Program-made: the position numbers and the translations under genes
Part shown: positions 31,840 to 40,292 of the stretch, in pieces
Numbering within the stretch: position 1 is the stretch's first letter
Layout of the letters: every line of letters begins with the position of its first letter
Assembly: GCF_001598415.1 (NCBI RefSeq)
Contig: NZ_BCYX01000031.1
Coordinates: 1-44,072, forward strand
Origin: Sphingomonas mali NBRC 15500
GTDB lineage: Bacteria > Pseudomonadota > Alphaproteobacteria > Sphingomonadales > Sphingomonadaceae
DNA: 44,072 bases
Direction: 5' to 3'
The notes under the pieces: generated by a model
Seen by the model: the letters and a program-made list of their open reading frames with translations, nothing else
Databases searched by the model: none
What the model was told of the DNA's origin: nothing

Positions 31840-33416
31840 TGGCAAAAGCGGGGGGGCTCAGCACCACGCTCAGCGATCGCCAGGCACTCTGGGCGTTCGC
31901 GCTCGGCTGCGTCGCGGTGACGATCGGCGTGCTGATGCATGTGCCCATGTTCCTGATGGGCCGGACGATGCATTACCGGCTCGCCGGCATGGCGATGGGC
32001 TGGGACATGGTGCTCGGCATGGGGCTGATCATCGCCGGCGTCGGCATCGCCGCTTACGGTCTGTTGCCGCGCGATATCGCCAAGCAGCGCGCCGAGAGCG
32101 GGGCGATCGAGATTTCCGCGCCCGAGGACGCGCCGCTGAGTTGGGCGCATTGGCGGCTGATGCTGGTGCTGGTCGTGGCGCTGATCATCGATGTGATGAA
32201 GCCGGCCTCCTTGGGATTCACCGTCCCCGGCATGGTCAGCGAATATGGCGTGCCCAAAGCGACGGTCAGCCTGGTGCCGTTCTTCGCGTTGATCGGTACC
32301 GTGACGGGATCGGTGCTGTGGGGCGTGATCGCCGACATTTATGGTCGCAAGGCGTCGATCCTGTTGTCGGCGGTGATGTTCGTCGGCACGTCGATCTGCG
32401 GCGCGATGCCCAGCCTCGCCTGGAATATCGGCATGTGCTTCATGATGGGTGCGGCGGCGGGCGGGATGCTGCCGGTGACCTATGCCCTGCTTGCCGAAAT
32501 GATGCCCAACAAGCATCGCGGCTGGAGCCTGGTGCTGGTCGGCGGCCTTGGCGCGGTCGGCGGTTATTTCGCCGCGAGCGGCTTCTCCGCCGTCCTGCAG
32601 CCGATCTTCGGCTGGCGGATTCTGTGGCTGCTCAATCTGCCCAGCGGGTTGCTGTTGGTGCTGCTGGGCGGGCTCATTCCCGAGTCCGCCAAATTCCTGC
32701 TAGCGCGCGGTCGTGAGACCGAAGCGCGGGCGGTGATGGCGCGGTTCGGCGCGACCGCGAAGCGACTGGCGCCGCTGCCGCCGCTTCCGGCGGGGACGGT
32801 GAGCCACGCGCTGACCGGGGCCAAGCTGATCGGTAAGCTCGCCGCTTTGTCGATCGCGGCGATCGCCTGGGGATTGATCAATTTCGGGCTGCTGTTGTGG
32901 TTGCCCGCCGATCTGGTCGCCAAAGGATATTCGGTCGCGGTGTCGAGCAAATTGCTCGCCGAATCCGCGCTGATCGCCTTTCCGACGGTGTTCGTCGCGG
33001 CGCTGATGTACAGCCGCTGGAGCACCAAATGGTCGCTTGTGACAATGATCGGCGTCACCTTGCTCGGGCTGGTCGGAGTGCTGCGCCTCGAGCTTGCCGG
33101 GATCGGCAGCCCGGTCTTGCCGGTGGCGTTGCTGATCGTCGGATCGAACGGCATCATCGCGATCCTGCTGCCTTATACCGCCGAAAGCTTTCCCCTGCGC
33201 GTCCGTGGTCGCGCCACCGGTTGGGTCGCGGCGTGCACCAAGGGCGGCGGCGTTGCCGCGCAGGCGCTCAGCATCACCGCTTTGGTCCCGGCGATGGGCG
33301 TGACCGCGGGACTGATCATCGTGCCGACGGCGCTCGCGCTCGGCTTGTGCGCCTGGTTCGGCCGTGAAACCAAGGGCAGGGACCTGCGTCTCCTGGACGA
33401 TGCGGTGGCCGGCTAA
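31839..33416 (+). CDS. MFS transporter with N-terminal two-helix extension
   Basis: The 525-residue membrane protein has a canonical 12-helix major facilitator core from about residue 103. It shows the loop-2 motif GVIADIYGRKAS, PESAKFLLARGR after helix six (sugar-porter-like) and AESFPLRVRGRATGW. Before it, residues 15-80 contain two extra hydrophobic helices and a hydrophilic linker, which is not standard and may make 14 helices. The substrate could be an organic acid or sugar; nothing fixes it. ATG 31839 overlaps murA's TAA by one base, so translation is coupled. It converges with a GMC oxidoreductase gene, 3 nt between stops. Confidence 0.9.
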   Translation: MAKAGGLSTTLSDRQALWAFALGCVAVTIGVLMHVPMFLMGRTMHYRLAGMAMGWDMVLGMGLIIAGVGIAAYGLLPRDIAKQRAESGAIEISAPEDAPLSWAHWRLMLVLVVALIIDVMKPASLGFTVPGMVSEYGVPKATVSLVPFFALIGTVTGSVLWGVIADIYGRKASILLSAVMFVGTSICGAMPSLAWNIGMCFMMGAAAGGMLPVTYALLAEMMPNKHRGWSLVLVGGLGAVGGYFAASGFSAVLQPIFGWRILWLLNLPSGLLLVLLGGLIPESAKFLLARGRETEARAVMARFGATAKRLAPLPPLPAGTVSHALTGAKLIGKLAALSIAAIAWGLINFGLLLWLPADLVAKGYSVAVSSKLLAESALIAFPTVFVAALMYSRWSTKWSLVTMIGVTLLGLVGVLRLELAGIGSPVLPVALLIVGSNGIIAILLPYTAESFPLRVRGRATGWVAACTKGGGVAAQALSITALVPAMGVTAGLIIVPTALALGLCAWFGRETKGRDLRLLDDAVAG

Positions 33417-33419
33417 AGT

Positions 33420-35414
33420 TCAGAATGGCGCGATTGCGGTGGCGTAATGCGCCATCGCCATGGTCGTTAGCTGCGCATTGACCCGGATGCAGCTGGCGAA
33501 GGTACTGGCATCGGTGACGAGCACGTTGGCGGTGCCATGGACGCGGCAGTCGAGGTCGACCACGCCGTGTTCGCGATCCTTGCCGCGGGCGTTGCCTCCC
33601 TGGGGATGCGAGCTCGACAAGGTGACGTCGTCAGCCTCGCTGATCGCGTTTTCGAAAAAGGCATCGACATCGTCGCCCGGCTTGAGCGTCTGGCCGCGTG
33701 CCAGCGCCGGATAGACCTCTTCGGCGCCGGCCGCGAAATGAACCTTGGTCAGCGCCGATAGCGCGCGCTTGAGCAACGGAATCTCGACGTCGTCGCGCAG
33801 TTTGAAACTCAACCCCGAATCGATCAGCTGCCCGCAGCGATCGGCCGGGATCAGCACGCCCGCCGACGCCATCCGGCCGTAATTGCGCATCCGCTGGGCA
33901 TGATCGCCGAACCAGCCGGGCATCAGGGTCGACATGCTCATCGGCGGCTGGAAATGCGATTCGAGCAGGAAGTCGCCGCGATCGACATAGGTCGCCATCT
34001 GGTCCTCGTCCCAGCTGCGCATCGATTGCTCGCCGGGCATCAACGCGACGACCGGGCAGGCGATGTTGAGAGAGATGCCGGTGCCGGTACCGTCGATCCC
34101 GCTCGCCGCCAGGATGCGGCTCGACGCCATCGTGCCGGCGGCGACCACCACGCCTTCCCGCGCGCGGATGAAATGCTTGCGCCCGTCGGCCAGCACGACC
34201 TCGACTCCGGTCGCGCGGCGCTTGTCCCAATCGAGCGGGGTTTCCCAGCGGATCGCCGTGACGGTTGTATCGGCCAGGATATGCGCATCCTTCTTGCGCG
34301 CGTCGAGCAGGAAGGACTGCGCCATGCCCTGCTTGCGGCCATAGGGACAACCGGTGTTGCAATAGCCGCAATAGGCGCAGGCCGCGCCGATATTGTCGGG
34401 GCCGTAATTCTTGCTGAACCAGGGGGTGGGGGAGGCCTGGTCGCCGGGAAGGCCCGTCGTCGCCGCGTGCGCCGCCCATCCGCGTTGCAGGTGCGGACCG
34501 TTATTGCGCCCGGCGCGCGCGTCGATCGGACCGACCGACAAACGCTGTTCCACTGCACGATAAGCGGCGTCGAACCGGCCGCGATCGACCGGCGCGCCGA
34601 GCTCGGCCCATTTGGCGAAGATGTCGGGCGCGTCGGGATGCGTCAGCCCGGACTGGTTGACGCGCAGGCAGATGCCATTGTTGAGCACGGTCGACCCGCC
34701 GACGACGCGGCCCTGGAACACGACGACATCGTGATCGCGGCTGGTCTGCACCCCGCCATCGACGAACAGCCGCGCGGTCATTTCCCATTCGCGATGGTTG
34801 ATCTTGGATGAGGGGTAGAAAGGGCCTGCTTCCACCACCAGCACGTCGTGCCCTTGCGCTGCCAGTGTCGCCGCCGCGACCGCACCGCCGGCACCCGATC
34901 CGATCACGATAACCCCGGCTTCATCGGGTGCCTCGGTCAGGATGTCGGCGTCGGTCAGGTCGCGGCCGGGAAAATCGGTGATCGGCACTTCGCCGGGCGC
35001 CGAGCGGTCGCGGTGCGCGGGCAGGGTGAAACCGATCTGCGCGAGTACCGGATTGTCGCGATTGTCGTCCTGAGTCTCGCCCTGCCAATGGCCGTAATAG
35101 CCGGCATAGACGACGCTGCGGACGCGGGCGAGGTCCTGCATCAAGTCATTGCGTGTGCGTTCGAGCCGCTTGGCGACCTGCCGCGCGCGCCAGGCGGGAC
35201 TGAGGATCAGGAACAGCGGCCCGCCCATGACGAGGCAGAGCAAATAGAGGCTGAGCCCGATCTCGGTCGCCTTGCCACCCTTCACCAGCGCGAACTGGCG
35301 TTGGAGGTTGGCGACCACCTGGCTCGACGGGATCGCCATATCGACATTGTGAAACAGCGCCTCAGTCAGCGCCTTCAGGATCGCGGCCTGGACGAAATTG
35401 AACGGCTTCCCCAT
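33420..35414 (-). CDS. Membrane-anchored GMC-family FAD oxidoreductase
   Basis: The 664-residue enzyme of the long-chain alcohol oxidase/cholesterol-oxidase-like GMC group has one membrane helix (GLSLYLLCLVMGGPLFLIL, about residue 55) before the catalytic part. FAD binding is VIGSGAGGAVAAATLAAQG (about 165), with VVEAGPFYP and GRVVGGSTVLNNG. A cysteine cluster CAYCGYCNTGCPYG (about 335) is present. The active-site end has SSHPQGGNARG, then VTDASTFASCIRVNAQLT. It oxidises alcohols to aldehydes or ketones, possibly sterols or long-chain alcohols. I prefer ATG 35414 because GGGGAG lies 7 nt upstream; ATG 35453 would add 13 residues. Confidence 0.9.
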   Translation of the reverse strand: MGKPFNFVQAAILKALTEALFHNVDMAIPSSQVVANLQRQFALVKGGKATEIGLSLYLLCLVMGGPLFLILSPAWRARQVAKRLERTRNDLMQDLARVRSVVYAGYYGHWQGETQDDNRDNPVLAQIGFTLPAHRDRSAPGEVPITDFPGRDLTDADILTEAPDEAGVIVIGSGAGGAVAAATLAAQGHDVLVVEAGPFYPSSKINHREWEMTARLFVDGGVQTSRDHDVVVFQGRVVGGSTVLNNGICLRVNQSGLTHPDAPDIFAKWAELGAPVDRGRFDAAYRAVEQRLSVGPIDARAGRNNGPHLQRGWAAHAATTGLPGDQASPTPWFSKNYGPDNIGAACAYCGYCNTGCPYGRKQGMAQSFLLDARKKDAHILADTTVTAIRWETPLDWDKRRATGVEVVLADGRKHFIRAREGVVVAAGTMASSRILAASGIDGTGTGISLNIACPVVALMPGEQSMRSWDEDQMATYVDRGDFLLESHFQPPMSMSTLMPGWFGDHAQRMRNYGRMASAGVLIPADRCGQLIDSGLSFKLRDDVEIPLLKRALSALTKVHFAAGAEEVYPALARGQTLKPGDDVDAFFENAISEADDVTLSSSHPQGGNARGKDREHGVVDLDCRVHGTANVLVTDASTFASCIRVNAQLTTMAMAHYATAIAPF

Positions 35415-35517
35415 GCCCTTACTCCCCGCTGCAAGGTCAGTCGGGGCAGTCATAGCGGGTTTGTTCGTGACCCGAAATCGCGTTCGACGTCACAATGGGG
35501 CGAATTCCTCTCCAAGC

Positions 35518-36309
35518 CTAAGCCTCCCACCATCCATCTTTATTGGGTGTCCACCATCGCGCGCGCGCGGCGATCCGGGCGGCGAGCCCGGCTTGCCGCG
35601 ACAGCACGAGCGGCAGGCCGGTTTGCGCCGCCAGGCGTTCGACGTCGGCGTCGGAGAGGTCGGTCGGCACCCCGCCAGCCTCCCGGCAGGCGAGACGATA
35701 GAGCTCCATTTCCTGGCCCCAGAAATAGACCGACGCCGCGTCGATATTGGCCTGGAGGCGGTGGATATCGTTCCATTTACCGGACTCCACGACCTTGGCC
35801 CAGATGTCCGCTTGCAGGCTGTCGACCGGGGCATCGGGGCGCCAGTCGAAGGCGTCGGCGTTGATTACGGTGATCTTGTCGCGCGCCGCCGCCGGCAATT
35901 GATCGAATACGCCTTGCTCGGCGATCAGCGCGATCACGTTGGGATCGCGTTCGACGATAGTGACGCGCTCGACCGCCGGGTTCAGCGCGACATTGGCCGC
36001 CGCCCAGCCCATGCCGAGACCCAGCACCACCGTGTGGCCGCGCGCCGCGGCAATGCCGATTTCCTGGCTTTCGACCTCCATCGGTACGATCGACATCCAG
36101 GTCGTGTCGCCGTCATGGACCGGCCCGGTGAGCACTGCGCTGCCGAGCGTCGCGTATGGGATACCCCAATAGCCGCGGCTGGCGGGAAGCAGGATGACGC
36201 TCAATACCCATTGTCCCCAAGTTCCGCCTGTATATTGCGGCAGCCACAAAGGCGTCTCGAACGTGCCGAGCAAGGCGGCCGGGCTGATCGTTCCGGGATC
36301 GACCGTCAC
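35518..36309 (-). CDS. Class I SAM-dependent methyltransferase-like protein (spermidine-synthase-like fold)
   Basis: The 263-residue protein has nucleotide-fold motif I TVVLGLGMGWAAANVAL (about residues 93-109), motif II VERVTIVERDPNVIALI, and NADAFDWRPDAP after strand four, the acidic post-II region. This arrangement matches spermidine synthases and related Rossmann methyltransferases; the polyamine active-site motif is not clear, so the reaction is undecided. The N-terminal part (LWLPQYTGGTWGQWVLSV) is W-rich. GTG 36309 overlaps the alpha/beta-fold gene's stop by 4 bp; it is the last gene of a three-gene overlapping unit. Confidence 0.75.
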   Translation of the reverse strand: MTVDPGTISPAALLGTFETPLWLPQYTGGTWGQWVLSVILLPASRGYWGIPYATLGSAVLTGPVHDGDTTWMSIVPMEVESQEIGIAAARGHTVVLGLGMGWAAANVALNPAVERVTIVERDPNVIALIAEQGVFDQLPAAARDKITVINADAFDWRPDAPVDSLQADIWAKVVESGKWNDIHRLQANIDAASVYFWGQEMELYRLACREAGGVPTDLSDADVERLAAQTGLPLVLSRQAGLAARIAARARWWTPNKDGWWEA

Positions 36310-37121
36310 AACGCGGTGGGCAGGACGTGCGCGATTGCATGAGCGATCGCGGCGGGTTGCTCGGGGAGCAAGGCATGACCTGCGCGTTCGATCAGGGCGA
36401 CAGTGACGCGGTGGGGGAAGTCAGCGGCGAGCAGGTCGGCCGAATCGCCGCGCGGGGCGATCCGATCCGCCTGGCCCTGCAGCACCAGCATCGGACGCTC
36501 GCCGCCATCCCACCATGATTCGACCGGGGTCGCGCGGACTGCGGCACCCTGGAGCATTGCGGTGGCCGGATGCCAGCCGCGGCGCCAATGGTCGGGAACC
36601 GGATTGCCGTCGGCGAAGAAGGCGTAGGTCAGGTGTCCGAGATGCCTCTCGGCCGGCTGATCCGGGTCGAAGCATGCGAGCAAGGCCTCGTGCGCTGGCC
36701 CCGGAATCGGGCGCTTGCCTCCGGCGGCGATCAGCACCAGCCGTTCGGCGACGTCGGGGTGCCGGGCCGCGGTAGCCCGCGCCAACCGGTTGCCGAAGGC
36801 GTGGCCGATCAGCGTTGCCGGGGCGGCGTCCTCGGCGACGATCACCGCCCGCACGTCGTCCGCGAGATCGAACAGCGTGACTGGCGCTGGCGATATCTCG
36901 CTGAGCCCGACGCCCGGCGGATCGATCGCGATCGTCCGGTGGCTGATCGCGATCGCGGCGGTCAGCTCGTTGAAGTCGCTTGCCTCGCGGCCGAGACTCG
37001 CGAGCAATACCACCGCCGGTCCGGCGCCGCGTACCCAATAGCCGATCCGCCGTCCGTCGCGGACGATCGACCGTTCCTCGCCTTCGCAAGGGCGCGCGAC
37101 GCTGTCCGGCCGGTCGCTCAC
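36306..37121 (-). CDS. Alpha/beta-hydrolase-fold protein lacking the nucleophile serine
   Basis: The 271-residue protein has the fold's early strands (GYWVRGAGPAVVLLASLG, about residues 27-44), AIDPPGVGLSE, and a nucleophile elbow that reads GHAFG instead of GHSxG. Ala stands at the catalytic serine position, as the DNA (GGC CAC GCC TTC GGC) confirms. The C-terminal His is present in RAGHALLPEQP. It may therefore be a non-hydrolytic binder or a variant enzyme rather than an esterase. The start is GTG 37121, overlapping the stop of the PLP enzyme gene by 4 bp; its stop overlaps the next gene by 4 bp. A longer upstream frame lacks domain character. Confidence 0.8.
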   Translation of the reverse strand: MSDRPDSVARPCEGEERSIVRDGRRIGYWVRGAGPAVVLLASLGREASDFNELTAAIAISHRTIAIDPPGVGLSEISPAPVTLFDLADDVRAVIVAEDAAPATLIGHAFGNRLARATAARHPDVAERLVLIAAGGKRPIPGPAHEALLACFDPDQPAERHLGHLTYAFFADGNPVPDHWRRGWHPATAMLQGAAVRATPVESWWDGGERPMLVLQGQADRIAPRGDSADLLAADFPHRVTVALIERAGHALLPEQPAAIAHAIAHVLPTAL

Positions 37122-38446
37122 ACCGTCTCCAGCGCGGCCTCGAAATCGGCGATCAGATCGTCCGCGTCCTCGACGCCGATCGAGATGCGCACGAGGTTGT
37201 CGGTAATCCCCAGCGCCTGCTTGCGCGCGTCGGGCACCGACAGGTGCGTCATCGCGGCCGGGTGCGAGGCGAGCGTCTCGGTGCCGCCCAGGCTGACCGC
37301 CAGCTTGGCGATCTTGAGTGCGTCGAGGAACGCGAAAGCCTCTTTCTCGCCGCCCTTGAGGTAGAGCGAGAAGGTCGATCCGGCCCCCGAACAATGCCGC
37401 TCGTAGATATCGGCCTGGCGCTTGTCTTTGCCGTCCTTCAGGAAGCCGAGATAGCCGACGCGCTCGACCTTGGGATGATTGCGCAGGAATTCGCAGACCT
37501 TGGCGGCGTTTTCGCCGGCACGGCTCATACGCAATTCGAGCGTCTCCAGGCTGCGCAGCAGCATCCACGCGGTGTTGGGATCGCAGATCGTGCCGATCGT
37601 GTTGCGCATCAGCCGGATGGTGTTGATATGCTCCTTCGATCCCAGCACGCCGCCCGCCACCAGATCCGAATGGCCGCCGGCATATTTGGTCAGCGAATAG
37701 ACGACGATATCGGCGCCGTGCTCAAGCGGCTTGTGCCACAGCGGTCCCAGGAAGGTGTTGTCGATCGCGATCGGCGGCTTGTTGGCGCCGGTGAAGATCG
37801 CGTCGCGGCTGGCCGCGACCGCCTGGACGTCGACCAAAGCGTTGGTCGGGTTGGCCGGGCTCTCGAGATAGATCAATGCGACGTTGCCCGACGCGGCCTT
37901 CGACAGCACCGCGTCGATCTCGGCGCGCGTCGCGCCCGCCGGGAAATCGAGCCAATGGACGCCGAACCGCCCAAGGATGCGGGCGATCAACGTCTCGGTC
38001 GCGGCGTAGAGCGGGCCCGAATGGACGATCGTGTCGCCCGGCTTCACCATCGCCAGGAACAAAGTGGCGATCGCCGACATGCCCGACGAAAAGGCCAGCG
38101 CGTCCTCGGCGCCTTCCCAGATGCCCAGCCGGTCCTCGAGAATCTCCTGGTTCGGGCCGTTGAACCGCGAATAGACCAGCCCCTCGGCGCCGCCCGGACG
38201 CTTGCCGGTGACGCCCTCGAAATGGCGCTTGCCGGCGGCGGCGTTGGGGAAGACGAAGGTCGAGGTCAGGAAGATCGGCGGCTTGAGCGCTCCTTCCGAC
38301 AGCATCGGATCGTAACCGTGCCCCATCATCAGCGTCGACGGCTTGAGCTTGCGCCCGCCGATCGATGCCGGCTCGGTCTTCTTGGGGGCCAGGGCTTCAA
38401 CCCCGGTCAAATCGGCTTCAGTCTCGGTCGGCGTCTTGGGCATCAT
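37118..38446 (-). CDS. PLP-dependent trans-sulfuration enzyme (cystathionine gamma-synthase/methionine gamma-lyase family)
   Basis: The 442-residue Cys/Met metabolism enzyme has the PLP lysine in SLTKYAGGHSDLVAG (about residue 245), YSRFNGPNQEILE near the start of the catalytic core, FSSGMSAIATLFLA, and SLGGTETLASHPAAMTH near the C terminus. Members make or cleave cystathionine or release methanethiol from methionine; which reaction occurs here is not decided. It has an N-terminal extension of about 35 residues before the usual start (LMMGHGYDP). It starts at ATG 38446 (a second ATG follows at 38443) and its stop overlaps the next gene by 4 bp. Confidence 0.93.
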   Translation of the reverse strand: MMPKTPTETEADLTGVEALAPKKTEPASIGGRKLKPSTLMMGHGYDPMLSEGALKPPIFLTSTFVFPNAAAGKRHFEGVTGKRPGGAEGLVYSRFNGPNQEILEDRLGIWEGAEDALAFSSGMSAIATLFLAMVKPGDTIVHSGPLYAATETLIARILGRFGVHWLDFPAGATRAEIDAVLSKAASGNVALIYLESPANPTNALVDVQAVAASRDAIFTGANKPPIAIDNTFLGPLWHKPLEHGADIVVYSLTKYAGGHSDLVAGGVLGSKEHINTIRLMRNTIGTICDPNTAWMLLRSLETLELRMSRAGENAAKVCEFLRNHPKVERVGYLGFLKDGKDKRQADIYERHCSGAGSTFSLYLKGGEKEAFAFLDALKIAKLAVSLGGTETLASHPAAMTHLSVPDARKQALGITDNLVRISIGVEDADDLIADFEAALETV

Positions 38447-38497
38447 CTACTCCTTTGGCCGACGCTGTAGCGCCGTGTGGTTTCAGAAGAAACTAGT

Positions 38498-39271
38498 TCA
38501 TCCTGCCGATCGCAGTCCGATGATCGAAATCTGTCGGCCATAATCGGGCTCACCATGGTGCGTCGCGCGGCGGAAGCTGTAGAAACGATCCGTGTCGGCA
38601 TAAGTGTCGAGCCCCATCATTTCGATGGTCCGCACCCCGGCAGCGGCAAGGCGATGCGCAACATAGCCTTCCAGGTCGAATTGCGCATGGCCCTCGCGTC
38701 CGGCGGCGAAGAAGCGCTCGTTCTCCGGGTCCTGCTCTTCGAATCGGCGCTCGAACGCCGCGTCGACCTCGTAGCTCGCCCGGGCGATGCACGGGCCGAT
38801 CGCGGCGGCGATGCGATCGCGATCGGCGCCGAGTTTTTCCATCGCCGCGACGGTCGCGTCGGTGACGCCGCCGAGCGCGCCCTTCCACCCCGCATGCGCC
38901 GCGCCGACTATCCCGGCCTCACGGTCGGCCAACAGGACGGGCGCGCAATCCGCGGTCAGGATGCCGAGCGCCAGGCCGGGGCGATCGGTCACCATGGCAT
39001 CGGCATGCGGCCGTTCGCGGTCGTCCCAGGGCACAGACAGCGTCACACAGTCCGCCGAATGAATCTGGTAGAGCGAAATGAGTTCGGCGCCCGGCAGGAC
39101 CGCCGCAATCGCACGCCGGCGATTCTCGGCGAGCTCGGGGCCGATCTCGACCTGCCCGCGCCGGCCCAGGTCGAGCCCCTCGGTAATCCCGGTCGAGACG
39201 CCACCGCGCCGTCCGAGAAATCCGTGTTCGACACCCTCGAGCGCCCGTGCGCGATTGACCTCGACGGTCAT
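38498..39271 (-). CDS. pgeF: Peptidoglycan editing factor PgeF / YfiH-family purine nucleoside phosphorylase
   Basis: The 257-residue protein of the YfiH/LACC1 family has metal-ligand motifs IHSADCV, LTADCAPVLLAD and AAHAGWKGALGG, plus IGPCIARASYEV. Family members are cytoplasmic multi-copper-oxidase-like folds now known to act on purine nucleosides; in E. coli PgeF prevents wrong amino acid incorporation in peptidoglycan. The start ATG 39271 (MTVEVNRARALEG) overlaps the GNAT stop upstream by 4 bp (ATGA). The longer upstream frame is Arg-rich and not conserved. The PLP enzyme gene begins 51 nt downstream. Confidence 0.93.
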   Translation of the reverse strand: MTVEVNRARALEGVEHGFLGRRGGVSTGITEGLDLGRRGQVEIGPELAENRRRAIAAVLPGAELISLYQIHSADCVTLSVPWDDRERPHADAMVTDRPGLALGILTADCAPVLLADREAGIVGAAHAGWKGALGGVTDATVAAMEKLGADRDRIAAAIGPCIARASYEVDAAFERRFEEQDPENERFFAAGREGHAQFDLEGYVAHRLAAAGVRTIEMMGLDTYADTDRFYSFRRATHHGEPDYGRQISIIGLRSAG

Positions 39272-39786
39272 AGCGTCAGCCTCATCAGGCGGTCGTCGTC
39301 CTGATGGTCGCCGACCATGAACGTGTATTTGCCGATCTCCACGAATCCATAGCGTTCGTAGAACCGGCGGGCGCGATGGTTGTCGACGAAGACCGACAGG
39401 ATCATCTCGGTGGCGCCGCGCGATCGTGCCTGATCGAGTGCCCAATCCATCAGCACCGGGGCAAGTCCCGCGCCGTGATGTTCGCCCAGGATATAGAGCT
39501 GGTGCAGCTCGATCGCGCTATCGGGCCAGTCGCCGGGAAAGGTGACCGGGCCGATCTTGCAATAGCCGACGATCGTGTCGTTGTCGGTCGCCACGCGGAC
39601 GCGATAGGCCGGGTCGGTCAGGTCGGCGGGCAATCCGGCCGATCCGAACGCGGCGTCGAGGAACTGCGCCAGATCTTCCTGACGATAGAGCGTCCCGAAC
39701 GTGTCGGTGAAGCTGCGCCGCGCCATCGCCGCGAGTTCCGGTCCGTCGGCGGGCGTCGCGTCGCGATAGGCGACCGCCGCGCTCAC
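39268..39786 (-). CDS. GNAT-family N-acetyltransferase (second of a tandem pair)
   Basis: The 172-residue GNAT begins VAYRDATPADGPELAAMARRSF. Acetyl-CoA binding is around HHGAGLAPVLMDWAL, and the C-terminal block NHRARRFYERYGFVEIGKYTFMVG is typical. Acceptor unknown. It resembles its upstream neighbour in order and end (DRLMRLTL versus DHIMRLAL), suggesting tandem duplication. The start is GTG 39786, overlapping the neighbour's stop by 4 bp; the stop overlaps pgeF by 4 bp. Longer frame upstream is an artefact of the overlapping gene. Confidence 0.88.
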   Translation of the reverse strand: MSAAVAYRDATPADGPELAAMARRSFTDTFGTLYRQEDLAQFLDAAFGSAGLPADLTDPAYRVRVATDNDTIVGYCKIGPVTFPGDWPDSAIELHQLYILGEHHGAGLAPVLMDWALDQARSRGATEMILSVFVDNHRARRFYERYGFVEIGKYTFMVGDHQDDDRLMRLTL

Positions 39787-40292
39787 AGCGCCAGCCGCAT
39801 GATGTGATCGGTGTCGACCTGCGTGCCGACCGCGAAGGCATAGTCGCCGACATGCTCGAAGCCGTGCTTGCGATAGAAGGCCGCCGCGCGGTGGTTCTCC
39901 TCCCACACGGTCAACAATAGAGCCGTCGCGTCTTCCGCCCGCGCGGTGGCGATTGCCCAGTCGAGCAACGCCTTGCCGACGCCCGCGCCGTGCTGGTCGC
40001 TGCTGACATAGATCTGGCTCAATTGCAGCGCACCGGGCTCGGCATCGGGCAGCCAGGGCGGGTTGACCTTGGCATAGCCGACCACCCGGCCATCGGCGAG
40101 CGCTAGGTGAAAGCGCGCGGCACCGCTCGACAAGTCGGCGAGCAACTTGCCGTTAGGGCCATAGGCCTGGGCGAGATAAGTGGCCGCATCCTCGGCAGAG
40201 ACGCCGTGCGCGAACGTCTCGATCCAGATCGCCTGCGCCATGGAGTCGAGCGCGGCGCCATCGGCGGGGGTTGCATCGCGATAGACGATCAT
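39783..40292 (-). CDS. GNAT-family N-acetyltransferase (first of a tandem pair)
   Basis: The 169-residue GNAT begins MIVYRDATPADGAALDSMAQ. Acetyl-CoA-binding motif A lies around SSDQHGAGVGKALLDWAI (the Q/R-x-x-G-x-G/A pattern), followed by NHRAAAFYRKHGFEHVGDY. Its substrate cannot be deduced. ATG 40292 overlaps the MidA-like methyltransferase stop by 4 bp. It belongs to the lgt-led cluster, but a role in lipoprotein or peptidoglycan metabolism is only a contextual guess. Confidence 0.9.
   Translation of the reverse strand: MIVYRDATPADGAALDSMAQAIWIETFAHGVSAEDAATYLAQAYGPNGKLLADLSSGAARFHLALADGRVVGYAKVNPPWLPDAEPGALQLSQIYVSSDQHGAGVGKALLDWAIATARAEDATALLLTVWEENHRAAAFYRKHGFEHVGDYAFAVGTQVDTDHIMRLAL

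Noticed and set aside
37122..37568. N-terminal extension of the alpha/beta-fold protein to 420 residues
   Set aside because: The added 149 residues overlap the PLP enzyme gene in another frame, are Arg-rich and have no fold; GTG 37121 gives a normal 271-residue protein with a 4-bp overlap.
36980..38470. A 496-codon plus-strand open frame opposite the PLP trans-sulfuration gene
   Set aside because: The minus-strand protein has all PLP-enzyme motifs; this frame is an antisense by-product.
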